DNA from: Adineta steineri
Lineage: Eukaryota > Rotifera > Eurotatoria > Adinetida > Adinetidae
Length of the DNA: 64,000 bases
Reading direction: 5' to 3'
Assembly: GCA_905250115.1 (NCBI GenBank)
Contig: CAJNOI010000253.1
Span: forward strand, 1-64,000
Of the stretch, positions 36,396 through 46,805 are shown piece by piece. The notes under the pieces are model-generated. The model saw nothing but the letters and a program-made list of their open reading frames with translations, was not told the origin of the DNA and ran no database searches. Position 1 is the first letter of the stretch, and each line of letters opens with the position of its first letter. The position numbers were made by a program, and so were the translations under genes.

Positions 36396-36536
36396 TGGAT
36401 ATTGAATCTGAAAGTTTTGATGAAGAATTTCCTTATAATGAGGTAGAGTGAGATTCGGATGAAAAATTCTTTGAAGAACATGCACTCATCAAAAAAGTAA
36501 CTTTTGTATCTGAAAATAATACAATCGATTTCTACT
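36396..36536 (+). pseudogene. Short acidic coding-like remnant, unassigned
   Basis: Starting at ATG 36396 the frame reads MDIESESFDEEFPYNEVE, then TGA, then DSDEKFFEEHALIKKV, ending at another TGA about 141 bases from the start. The acidic, codon-biased composition is unlike the surrounding AT-rich DNA. It could be the first exon of a lost gene whose promoter was the duplicated block to its left. No family recognised. Confidence 0.35.
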
Positions 36537-36556
36537 GACATTTCATCACAGGCTAT

Positions 36557-36599
36557 GGGTGTTTGTGTAATACAGGTAGTATCCACACTTACATCCTCA
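36557..36599. repeat. Telomere-like hairpin element
   Basis: Left arm TGGGTGTTTGTGTAA, core ACAGGTAGTATCCA, right arm CACTTACATCCTC. The core is related to the copies at 32217 and 51001. Confidence 0.6.
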
Positions 36600-39010
36600 A
36601 ACAAAATTGTATTCGATTTGTATCTGTAGGAAATATCCAATATATCTAGTGGTAGATGTAATGGTATATTCCCTCTGATCATGTTGGAACATTCCTTGTT
36701 TTCTTCTATCATATATATATGGTTCTTTCCTTTCCTTTCATCTAGGTATGGGATCATTCCTTATCGTGATCCTATATATATGTATACGCACACACACGTA
36801 TAGGGTCGTATTCATCCGTGCTCTCTCTCTCTCTCTCTCTACATCTTGTTCTCTCTATCGTTCTTGTTCTTGTTGTTCTACAATAAACGTTGAACCTACG
36901 GTTCTACACAAACTTACAGTATCAATCATAAAAGGGTAATACATCCCGAACAATTTCGTTGAAAACCATTTTTAGTTCTTTTTTTTTATAAAAAAATGAT
37001 TTTTTTCGTATTTTATCTACATTTCTCTTAGCTGTGACGCTTTAGCTTGATTGTTTTGCTAAAAACCATAATTCATGCAATTCTTCAAAATACTAATTAT
37101 ATCTGTTCTCCCGACGAAACAGATTTCAAATCATTCTAATCGATTTTTTTGCAGGATCGCCTTTTATTCAATTTTATAGAGAATTATACAGAATATCTTT
37201 TTTACATAAAATTCAAATCAAAGCGTCAGAAACTAAGAGAAATACCCATAAAATATAATGAGCAATTTATTCACTATGAAAAAGGATTAAAATATGACTT
37301 TGACAAATTTTTCATCGATCTAATATTCTCTTAATGTTGATGGAAATTAAAATACAATTATTTTTAATTGATATTTGAGATTTTATGCTTCAAATAAATA
37401 TATATAATGCGATATATTATCTTTTCCAGTTAAATACAAAATAACAAAATATTTTGTGTTTTTCAAGAAACTTTGCACTTCCTTCTTCAAATTATGACTT
37501 TCTATGTTGTTTTTTTTATTAAAAATAGCATTAAATCTATTTTGAAATGATTTGTTTTCATATCCTTCCTTCAAATTTTGAATATCATGAACATTTATTA
37601 TATTAATACCTGATGATAAGTGACATTTGGTATAAGTTTGTTCACAAATCAGTTTTGAAAAAAGAAAATAAATATATTCTTTTGTATTTACCAATTATTT
37701 CAATAAAAAAGTATTTTACATTGACGTCATTATGTAGGCGAATAGAAAAAAAAAGCTTGTTGTTCTCATAATCCTTAGTTTTGAGTCAGATATTGCAGGA
37801 TTTTTCTATCACTCCAACAAGTTATTTAGAGTTTGAAATTATAAAGAGACCTTTTGTTTTTATTGAATTTTATAGAAATAAATGTTGCAAGAAAAAGTAA
37901 AGATTTATTACTAAGAGCAAATAAAAAGATCTTTTTCGATCGTGCATCATTTTCGATAGATGAAAACATATTTTGTTTGATTATTTCTAATGAAAAGAAA
38001 TTTAAACATTGTCTTAATATTTCATTTTTCGTTTGACATCCTGTGTTGCGTAGAAAAATACTGAGGGTGGGTGTGGGTGCAGGGGAGGGAAAGTGGTAGG
38101 CTCCAGCTGTGTAGACTAGGAGTAGATAATCACCATCACACTGGCTTCCTCCAACCTACACCGAAACGCACACTACATTCACACCCATACCCTTAAGATG
38201 GTTTCTAAAAGAATCCCAAACAGCTTCATTAAAAATTCAAAAGATAGATTTTTTTCTAGAATAGAAATGAAAAAAGCCGTCTTCAGTGGTAATTGCTATC
38301 ACATATTTTTAAGTCAGACACTCAGTTATGTTAAATAACAGCAAAGAATGAGTCGAAAAAGAAAACTTTGCAATTTTTTCATTCTTTGCCTACTTGGCCA
38401 GTTAAGAAAAAAAAATGATGGCTTTATGTATACAAGTGCGCATTTAACTGCATCAAAAAAATGATTTTTTTTAATACAAACAGATTTGAAAGCATTTTTT
38501 ATGAGTTAAACGTATGCTTTTTATGCGTAAACATCAAGTTTTGTTAAATTTTCGACTGAGTAATAACTTACGTCTCATCTTTCACATCTTATTAGTTTGC
38601 TAGACATTGGATTAAGAGTTTCCGGTACTAATTCTTAACTTTCTCACGATTAGGACAATGATATTATTCATTGAAGGGCTATCAAGAACTGATATGATTG
38701 TCTTATTTATCCTGTTGGATACCCTAGTGTGAAGGCTCTATCCATTGTAAAAGTAGGAAACACAGTGTTGAGGTTGCTTTTGAAGAGCTTCTCGGCGAAA
38801 TTGGAAACTCATAGAGTTAGTTCTATCCTCTTTTCCACTTTCTCGTTTTCAGTTGAATTATTTTTTTAAATCGCCTTTGATTGTTATCCAATGACATTAT
38901 TTAAAGAATTATCGATGCTGCTCTTAGATAGTTCTAGATGTGTTATGCGAACTATCTCTAGATAATAGAAATGTAGAATATACGGGTTATGAATCACGCG
39001 ACCACCTGGA
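36600..39010. other. Long intergenic region with possible retroelement debris
   Basis: A (CT)10 run at 36821-36840 is followed by a CAATAAACG motif near 36880, a layout that resembles an LTR end, but I found no paired LTR or target duplication. Open frames at 37149-37334 (+), 37383-37694 (-, 103 codons) and 37854-38036 (+) have no recognisable domain. The minus-strand one is the longest and could be an orphan gene, but I cannot support it. The hairpin element at 38062-38194 lies here. Confidence 0.4.
38062..38194. repeat. Telomere-like hairpin element, long copy
   Basis: Left arm GAGGGTGGGTGTGGGTG, right arm TTCACACCCATACCCTTAAG, with an unusually long (about 90 bases) mid-GC core. It looks like two nested or expanded copies. 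Confidence 0.65.
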
Positions 39011-39110
39011 GATGGGTAGGTGTAGCTATCTCTAGTTTTTTTAAATCCTAAGCAACATCTGCCCACCCACATCCTAGATACACCTATACTCACACCCACA
39101 CGCTTGTGGC
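39011..39110. repeat. Telomere-like hairpin element
   Basis: Left arm GATGGGTAGGTGTAG, inner C-rich arm TGCCCACCCACATCC, outer C-rich arm ACTCACACCCACACGC. It ends about 40 bases before the start codon at 39153. Confidence 0.65.
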
Positions 39111-39152
39111 GAAAAAGCGATTTGTGAATATGGCTCATTGAAATTACTTTAG

Positions 39153-42100
39153 ATGAATTATATCACCTCATTTATCAAACCACTAGTAGACACAATGTCG
39201 ACAGCGAACTCCGAATCTGTGATCAAAAATTGTCTACTCATCTGGATCGACGGTAACATTGATGAACAAGACAAAGACTGTCAAAATACACTTTCTAAAT
39301 TGCGGAAAGTCTTTAAGACTGTGCAAACTTGTAAAGAAACAGCAGAATGCATCAAGTTGCTCAATGACACGACTAATGGGAAAATGGTAATTGTCTGTTC
39401 TGGCTCTTTAGGCAAGGATCTAATGCCATTGATTCATGATACGAAACAGTTAGTGGCCATCTACATTTTTTGTGGAAACAAAGTGTGGCATGAAGAATGG
39501 GCAAAGAAATGGAGCAAGATTCAAGGTGTCTTCACCGAAATCGAGCCAATATGCGATTCGATGAAAGCGGTAAGGTATGAGTGTTGGTGTGGGTGAGGAT
39601 TTAGAGAAGATTGATACCCACACTCGCTTCCTCAAGGTTTAGAAAATGATATTGAGAAAGGTTCTGTACAACGCCTATTTTCATTGACAAGGTTTACCAG
39701 TTATAAATGAATAGTTATCTATGCATTAGTCATTAGTGGGACTCTTATGAGTAATGATTAGTTTTCTCTTGAAGCATTATTAGTTGGAATCACTCATTGT
39801 CACTGTTATACTCCTAATGAACATTATAGGTACGGATGTAGATTAGAATTATTTTTGCAATCTTATTTCTCAGAAGTATTTCAGAACTGAATGAAAGAAT
39901 TGCAGAATACTTTGATAAGTTCGATTATCAGTACCCTTTTCAATGTTTATTTGAAGCTACCAATCGACAGCATATCAACAGAAGATAACGACAATTTAAT
40001 AAAAACAATCGAACCAAAAAAAAGCGATACAACAAAATCTGATTCTTCAAATCTTGACTCATCAAAATATGCAGGCGAAACTGTAAATCCACCTGCAACG
40101 GTTATCATTGACAATCAAGGTATGTATTAAATGCCCAATATGAAGAAAATTGTGGAATCGACTAGACGAAAAATGGAATAGGGTAGATGTGGATGTGTAT
40201 AAGGATATTGATTGAATTTCTAACTGAGCCATCCTGACACTTTCACACCCTCGAGATAGTTTCATAACCACATATCGTTAACCACTTAGCGTCAGAACAT
40301 CAATGCGTCTGCCTTCTATTCAGAATATCTTGACACTCTCTGTTATTTTCTTCGCTTCTTCTTTATTCTTTATCTTTTTTCTCTATATCATCGTCTTACG
40401 GTTATATATAAAATTAAATGCTATGTTTGCCAAACGACGCACTATATGATTCAAAGTAATAAAATGTAGAATTTTCATATACGCTACAATCGAAATGATT
40501 AGGTGAATATGAGAACAGATCTTTCAATAATTGATGATCAACGAAGAAAAAACGATTAGAATCAAACAAATTCGATCATTTGAGAGCGACTTAGTGACTA
40601 GAACCTGGAGATTTGTTCTTATCACGTGTGTTCAGAAGGATCCAATACGACTTCAAAATCTGTATTAGGTTAACACATTTATTGAATCCTCGTTAGAACT
40701 GATAATGTTAACATCCTTTATATTAAGCGTGCTAGTCAATATTGGTGCAGTGTATCTCAAAGGTAATGCGACTTTCACGACTCTCGCACATGTTTCGACA
40801 TAGCAAGCACTGGTAAAATAAAGCACACATTTCTTCCATAATCATACACGTCTCTTGTTCTCATGATTAGTTACAACCATATTACTAACCAGATCTAAGC
40901 ATCATTGTGATCAATAAAGAGACGGTTCATTAGTTATCCTACTTGTTTTTTATATCAATATCTGTTGTTCGTGATTCTCATTGAGCTTCACTCTTCATTT
41001 TTTAGAGTCTCGAACCACACTGAATAATCCAATCGCGATAGAGACAGTGAATAGTGTTAGCATAGTCATATTTGTTTCTATTTCGTCTTTTCTCTATATC
41101 TACTTCTCATCGTCAGTGCTATGTGGATAAAAAGTGTGTCGTGTGTAATTGTTTCTTTCTCTATTTACTTCAGACGATCAACAAAGTTTATGTGAAGAAG
41201 GCCGTGCTCAAGAGCCAGAATATGGTGATGAAGCGAAGATTGACTATAAAGAACATGAAAATGAAACGAAATATGGCGTTACAGACCATGAAAATGAAGC
41301 GATGGTTGAAGGTGCTGAGCATGCCAATGAAACGAAGGCTGGCGTTAAACATGAAAATGAACCGAAAGTTGACGAGACTGAACATGGAAATAAAGCGAAG
41401 GTTGACGATAAAGAAGATGAAAATGAAACGAAAGTAGGCGTTACAGAGCATGGAAATGAAGCAAAAGCTGATGATGAAGAAAATAGAAATGAAGCGATGG
41501 TTGATGATAAAAAGCATGGAAATAAAGCGATAGGTAAAGGTGCTGAGCATGCCAATGAAGCGAAAATTGAAGATATCGAACACGAAAATGAAGCAAAAGC
41601 TGACAATAAAGAACATGGAAATGAAGCGAAGATGGACGATACAGAACATAAAAGTGAAGCGAAAGGTTGCATTACAGAACATGGAAATGAAACGAAACCT
41701 GATGATAAAGAACATGAGAATGAAGCGAAGATTGACGATACTGAACATGGAATTGAAGCGAAAGTTGAAGGTACAGTATGTGATAACGAAGCAGACGTAC
41801 AAGAGGATCAATCAAGTGGTAAGTAAATCTGTCATGTTGAATACTTTCTTCAATGACTCCCTTCTACAAATTAATCAAAAAATGAAGTGGTGCGTACTAA
41901 AGATGATTAGATAAAATATACTCCCAATCTTCATAGACTTATTTCGAGTTTAACATCGTCCTCTTTAAAAAACTAAAACTTCACCGTGTGTACTCTACAT
42001 GATTTTCTAACGATTAAGCATTTTAATTTAGAACATCAAGAATTTGATGATCTCAATAACTGTAAAAAACTGCGTTGTGAAGGTCGTCCTTGTGCAAAAT

Positions 42101-42303
42101 GTCATATGTGTCGTGATTGGCATTTCACTGGAGATCAAGACACATGGGCATGGATCACCAATTGCAAGAATCGGACAGACGATGAATGGAAGCGTTTTAT
42201 CGATGATGGTATCTACAAGAATTTTACGAAACGTGATGGTGCTACCTGCTATCTTCGTCTTGCTCTTCTTCGTGATAATTTGTGTGTTTGTGAACTACAT
42301 TAA
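39153..42303 (+). CDS. Multi-domain protein with 11-residue acidic repeats and a Cys-rich C-terminal domain
   Basis: Exons 39153-39569, 39906-40119, 41174-41818 and 42032-42303. Phases 0, 1 and 1 match, giving 515 residues. Residues 1-139 form a domain I know from bdelloid multi-domain proteins, with LLIWIDGNIDE, a KMVIVCSGSLGKDLMPLIHD core, and VAIYIFCGNKVWHEEW followed by IQGVFTEIEPICD. The alternating strand/helix pattern suggests a small Rossmann-like fold. A Ser/Thr/Lys linker follows (140-210). Residues about 225-420 are roughly eighteen 11-residue units of consensus EHxNEAKxDDx. The last 90 residues hold a Cys-rich module, CEGRPCAKCHMCRDWHFTGD, then TWAWITNCK, RRDGATC-like KRDGATC and CVCELH. 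No signal peptide. Function unknown. Intron 1 (336 bp) and intron 2 (1,054 bp) each carry a hairpin element and could hide further small exons. Confidence 0.75.
39575..39636. repeat. Telomere-like hairpin element inside intron 1
   Basis: Left arm GTATGAGTGTTGGTGTGGGT, right arm ATACCCACACTCGC, starting five bases after the GT donor at 39570. AAGGT occurs at both borders (39573-39577 and 39634-39638), a possible 5-bp target duplication. Confidence 0.65.
40181..40255. repeat. Telomere-like hairpin element inside intron 2
   Basis: Left arm GGGTAGATGTGGATGTG, right arm TGACACTTTCACACCCTCG, core of about 40 bases. Confidence 0.55.
41218..41808 (+). repeat. Coding tandem repeat, about 18 units of 33 bp
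   Basis: Imperfect 33-bp units of the type GAACATGGAAATGAAGCGAA encode EHGNEAKVDDK-like 11-mers. One unit has lost a codon. The array keeps the opposite strand free of stops for more than 600 bases. Confidence 0.9.
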
Positions 42304-42926
42304 GACCACGTTGACTACGATGGCGCTACGTTTTTTTTTAAATCTTACTAATTTTATTGCGAAATAAAAGATAATCAGCCAAAAAAAACGTAACAGGTGG
42401 TTAAGAGGCATGTGAGCAGCCGCGAAGCTACTGCCGGGTGTGAGTGTGTGGATGCGCGTCTATTATTATAACATGTAGTTAAATTTTCTTGTAATTAAAA
42501 GACGTGAGGTCCTCAAAGAACTGTCTTTTTACAAAAATTTCAGATTTGATTTTAAATTGGAAAAATCTCGAATGAAATTCAACTGACTCTCTTATATGAT
42601 AAATAGATCCCTTCTTCTTCTTAATGTCATCCTTGAATTTCTTTCGAAACTACACACAACATTGAATAACTATGGTCGAACGATAGATCATTGTTTTACG
42701 TTTGTGAAAAGGTTGACCTACTCAATCTGACAATGGCATAAAACGTCCGAACAGACCTAATTAACGAATAAATCGCCTGAAAGAAGATAACTTAACTTGA
42801 AATAGACCAATGATGTTGCTAAATTTTCATTCTGTTTGAGGTCAAAGTATGAGATGCAAATAATGAACAAATATGTATGTATATAGAGCTTTATCGTACT
42901 CAAAAACATCATAGTCATAGTAAAAT
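42304..42926. other. Intergenic between repeat-protein gene and F-box pseudogene
   Basis: 3' flank with AATAAAA-type signal near 42362, a half hairpin element at 42435-42456, and AT-rich sequence. No gene seen. Confidence 0.5.
42435..42456. repeat. Telomere-like hairpin element, left arm only
   Basis: CGGGTGTGAGTGTGTGGATG is present without a matching C-rich arm nearby, so this is a truncated copy. Confidence 0.5.
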
Positions 42927-44957
42927 ATGAACCGATCAAATGTTCATCTTCTGGATTTACCTGATGAAATATTACTTATTATTTTGAAGTACTTGAGCAA
43001 TATGGATGTACTTTATTCTTTATTGTACATCAATGCTGGACGACTTAACATTCTTGCACAAGAAATCACTTCTACAGACATTCTGAAATTTGTCTCCATT
43101 GATAATATTTCTATAATCGATTGATTCTGCATCGACATATTACCAAGAGTTCATCATAATGTGAAATGTTTTGCTTTTGATGCAGTTTTTATGGACCGTA
43201 TTCTTCTTGCCACTGACTATCCGAATATAACTAAACGTACAATTTCTCATTTTCAAATTATTTTACAAGTATTTGATATGAATTCGATTAGTTAAGAAAA
43301 GACTATGGTATGTTTCACTACATTGCTTTTCTCCTTTAGATCAATCATCACTTCGATCTATTTTGCAAGAACAAATTACAAATCTTATTCTTATCAATAA
43401 TGATAAATATAAAGTGGAAGGTTTACCGAAAATGTATATGTTCACACCTTGACTTTTTTCAAAAATTTAAAAAAATTAAGTATCATGGAACCATCTGTTA
43501 TGTCAAATCCACCTTTATCACTTTGTTATTTGCCATCGACTAGTTTTTCATCTCCAATTCTTACTCATTTAAATATCAATGTCGAAACTTTTGATGATTG
43601 TTTTTATTTACTTGATGGTCGACTTAGAGAATTGACAACATTGTGTGTTGATGTCTATCATATCGACACATTTGAAGAAATTGTTCACAATATGGTAAGT
43701 TTTTACAAATAATTTCGTTTATACCATGAAGATTATTACTATTTCAATGCAGTTAACGATTGATATCAAAAAATTCAGATAAGGGATCGACTGGCTAAGT
43801 TTCATTTTGATAACTAGACTACTTTGTTCCATGGTTGATTACATATAATCATATGGGAATGATCATTAGCATAGAATGGAACGAAATTTTTTCAATAATT
43901 GAGATATGATTGAAAGTTTTTCTGATACTTTAATTGTTCTTTTAACACTCGTTTGTTGTGCTGTAAAATGAGAAAATCAAACTAATAGATTTGTCATTCA
44001 CACATAGAATATAGATTATATACCATGTGTAAACTAATGATGTCTATGACTTGATTTTATAGATTATCAAAAAAATATTTCTTTCTTTTTGTAGGATAAA
44101 TTATTGAATTTGAAATGTTTCTCATTAAAATCGTTCTATCCATTTCAACAATACAAAAAAATTGTTTTATTTCTTCGTGGTATGTCAAATCTGGAAAAAT
44201 TAACTCTAAATATTTCTATAGAAGGTCGAAATAGTATCATTGATGGTACTTATGTTCAACATGATATTTTGGATCATATGCTACAACTTCGTTCATTCAC
44301 TTTCTATATTTGTACTTATGTCGATCCGGATGCTTTACCCTACAAGTTATCTAGTGAAGATATTCAACAAATATTGGAATACAAAATGTCACTAGTATGA
44401 TCAATGATTGTGCTGGTGTTGTCAATTATATTTATGGTATTAGAGTTCCCTGCTCAATTTTCTCACTTCCTTTTGAATATGATTATCTTCGAGATATAGG
44501 CAATAACTTATCAAATATTGTGTTCAGTTATGTTACTTATTTACTTGTACAAGATATTATTCCATTCGAACATGAATTCTTCATGCGAATTGCCCGATCG
44601 TTTCCGTTATTGAAGCATTTATATATTTGGAATAGTAAATCACAAAAATTCAATGATCGTATGACATTTTCATCTGATAATTGTCAATTACATTCAATTA
44701 TTGAATACCCCCATCTGACTATACTTGATGTTAACTTTGCACATATAGATTATGTTGAACAATTTCTAAATGAAACAGACATTTGTACCTTGTCTGACGG
44801 AATTTGGAGTCTGTTTGTATGAATTAAAAGCTGTTACAAAAGACTTTACAAGAAAAGAAACACGATGCAACTGTGCTAAAGTGAAAAAAATATTTACGAT
44901 AGATCCATTGGTACATTCGAAAGGTTTATGTCTTTATTTTGCTTCGTTATGTAAGTA
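42927..44957 (+). pseudogene. F-box / leucine-rich-repeat protein pseudogene
   Basis: The start reads LLDLPDEILLIILKYLSNMDVLYSL, a clear F-box for binding Skp1 in an SCF ubiquitin ligase, followed by LRR-like segments typical of the large bdelloid F-box family (LEKLTLNISIEG, SFPLLKHLYIWN, YPHLTILDVN, FTRKETRCNCAKVKK). The frame is broken several times. TGA at 43122-43124 replaces the usual Arg codon in the Asp-Arg-Phe-Cys motif. Further stops lie at about 43292. A shift lies near 43440, another at 44397, and one near 44790-44815. An intron with GTAAGT at 43693 and AG at 44096 is still visible. The whole length can be followed in different frames, so it decayed recently in evolutionary terms. 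Confidence 0.85.
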
Positions 44958-45126
44958 GATGTATTCTTGTTTTGATTTGCTCTATAAACTGAAAAACATG
45001 ATGAATATTGTATTTATAGCCTAATAATATTTCTCAAATATGAAGAAATATCAACTATTAATAACCGTTTCTCATTTTATAAAAAAATCATACAACACTC
45101 TCTGATGCTGCAGAGTATACGCACAA

Positions 45127-45176
45127 TGGGTGTAAGTATGGATGCTGTATTCACCTGGCATCCACACTCGCACTCT
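45127..45176. repeat. Telomere-like hairpin element at a gene-fragment border
   Basis: Left arm GGGTGTAAGTATGGATG, core CTGTATTCACCTGGC, right arm ATCCACACTCGCACTC. The core matches the copy at 51001 (GGATACTATATTTACCTAGC). It lies just upstream of the 3' splice site of the peptidase fragment. Confidence 0.7.
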
Positions 45177-45190
45177 TACTTCTGCTTTAG

Positions 45191-45561
45191 AACAATATCC
45201 ATATATTGATGGACATCCAGAAGTGACTCATCGTTTTCAAGCTCTTATTAATCATGAGAGAACATTTGATTTACGAGAAATGGCTTATGCTATCGAAGAA
45301 TTATGGTTTAATGAACATGATTCAGGTGGATTTACTCAATATAAAAATCCTGAAGCTTTTGAAAAGTTTGATCCAATTCATCATATTGCTAATTGTTCAC
45401 AACGAATGCTTGTTATTCAAGGTGAACGAGATTATTGTGTTCCAGATACACAAAGTATTCGTGCATTTACAGCTTTACAACGTCGAGGAAATCCAAGTCG
45501 AATGCTTTATTTTCGAAATGAAAATGATTGGATATTAAATCCATTTAATGCACTTGTTTAG
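45191..45561 (+). pseudogene. C-terminal fragment of an S9-family (dipeptidyl-peptidase 5-like) serine peptidase
   Basis: After an acceptor TTCTGCTTTAG the frame gives about 123 residues matching the end of the alpha/beta-hydrolase domain of S9 peptidases: FEKFDPIHHI, RMLVIQGERDYCVPDTQSI with the catalytic Asp, and FTALQRRGNPSRMLYF. The catalytic His, normally in an Glu-Asn-His-Trp context, reads Asp (ENDWILNP), a CAT to GAT change. The nucleophile Ser region, the propeller and all upstream exons are missing; the F-box pseudogene lies only about 230 bases upstream. The piece is inactive as a peptidase. Confidence 0.82.
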
Positions 45562-46805
45562 TATCAAGAAATATTCAATTGAATGGAACAATGAACAGAA
45601 TAAATAAAATATATCAATTTTTTTGTATTTTAAACAAATAAATAAATTCAAAGTTATAAATCAAAGATAACTCACAAATGAATTCCTTCATTAAGCAGAT
45701 CTTGAAGTCAGATTACAGATAATTTTCGAAATAAAAGTTTTATTCAAATGTAAAAAAAAGAAACGTTTCACTTTCTATATACAACGATATAATAAATTTC
45801 AATGAAACTTCGAGTCGATGAGAAAGTTTCTAGGCTAGTATGCTTTTAATAACTAGCTTTTATCAAGCCACAGTCGAATAATTAATAATACTTTCGTTTT
45901 CTAACTCGATATACTAATCTATGATTAATTACAGCAATAATTAAAAAACTGAAAGAACGACAATCTAATGCAAATCAGTTGAGAGAAAATTAAATAGTAA
46001 CACTATATGAATGTTCAAAACAACTATTTTAATGGAAATTGTAACAGAATCAAAAATATGACTAACATTGATGTCAATAGTATATTGATACTCGTAACTA
46101 ATACTTTGTTTGCCTGATGTAATTAGTTTTCTTTCAATTTGAATCATAAAATTTGAAATTAAGACAAATAAACAGATTGATACAGAATATATCTAATTAT
46201 GATTAAGTTAAAGATTTAATTGAATTAAACTAATAATTACTATTTTTCTCATAAAATGCTTTCTAGATCAAATTATTGATTATTGATAAGTGTTGGAAAG
46301 TATATGACAAATAAACATCGAACGTTTTACTTTAATAAAAGGTGAAGTTAATAGGAAAATGAACTGAATGAATTGTATCTTCTCCATTTTAGCATAACTG
46401 TAAGAGAGGAAGTAATCATTATGGTTTCATATATCAAGAAAAGAAAAAGTGAAAGGAGAAACCAAGATATATTCATGATAATATTCAAAAAAAGAATGTT
46501 TTCTTCTATTTGAGAAGGCAATATTTGATTTTGAAATAAGTTTTCCGATTACTTGCCGATTATATACACAGTGTAATATAAGCTCAAAATGTTGTATCTT
46601 AAAAAAATACTTAGAGAACGATCAATCAATATTAATTTAAGAAAAATAGGAAGAAGAGAATAATAAAACAAAGTTTCTTAACATAACTTCATTTTGTTGT
46701 TTTCAAGAAAGTATAGTAAGTAATTATTAGATCTTGAGAAAACCTATGTTTTATTCAAATTATTATTATATAGATATTGAAAAGGTCTTAAACGAAAATC
46801 AAAAG
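45562..46805. other. Intergenic upstream of the lectin-receptor gene
   Basis: AT-rich, no gene seen. AATAAA motifs at about 45600-45650 may belong to the peptidase fragment's original 3' end. The right end, with TATATAG near 46770, is the likely promoter of the following gene. Confidence 0.45.

Noticed and set aside
36281-36757. 158-codon minus-strand frame
   Set aside because: It crosses the duplicated non-coding block and a hairpin element, and the acidic plus-strand reading is more protein-like.
36740-36950. Possible solo LTR with a (CT)n tract and AATAAA
   Set aside because: No second LTR, no target duplication and no primer-binding site could be found.
37383-37694. 103-codon minus-strand frame
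   Set aside because: Composition is plausible for protein but there is no recognisable domain, promoter or splice support; left as a possible orphan only.
41188-41811. A 207-codon open frame on the minus strand across the 11-mer repeat
   Set aside because: It is a by-product of the 33-bp repeat, whose codon pattern happens to lack stops in antisense. The plus-strand frame has matching splice sites and flanking domains.
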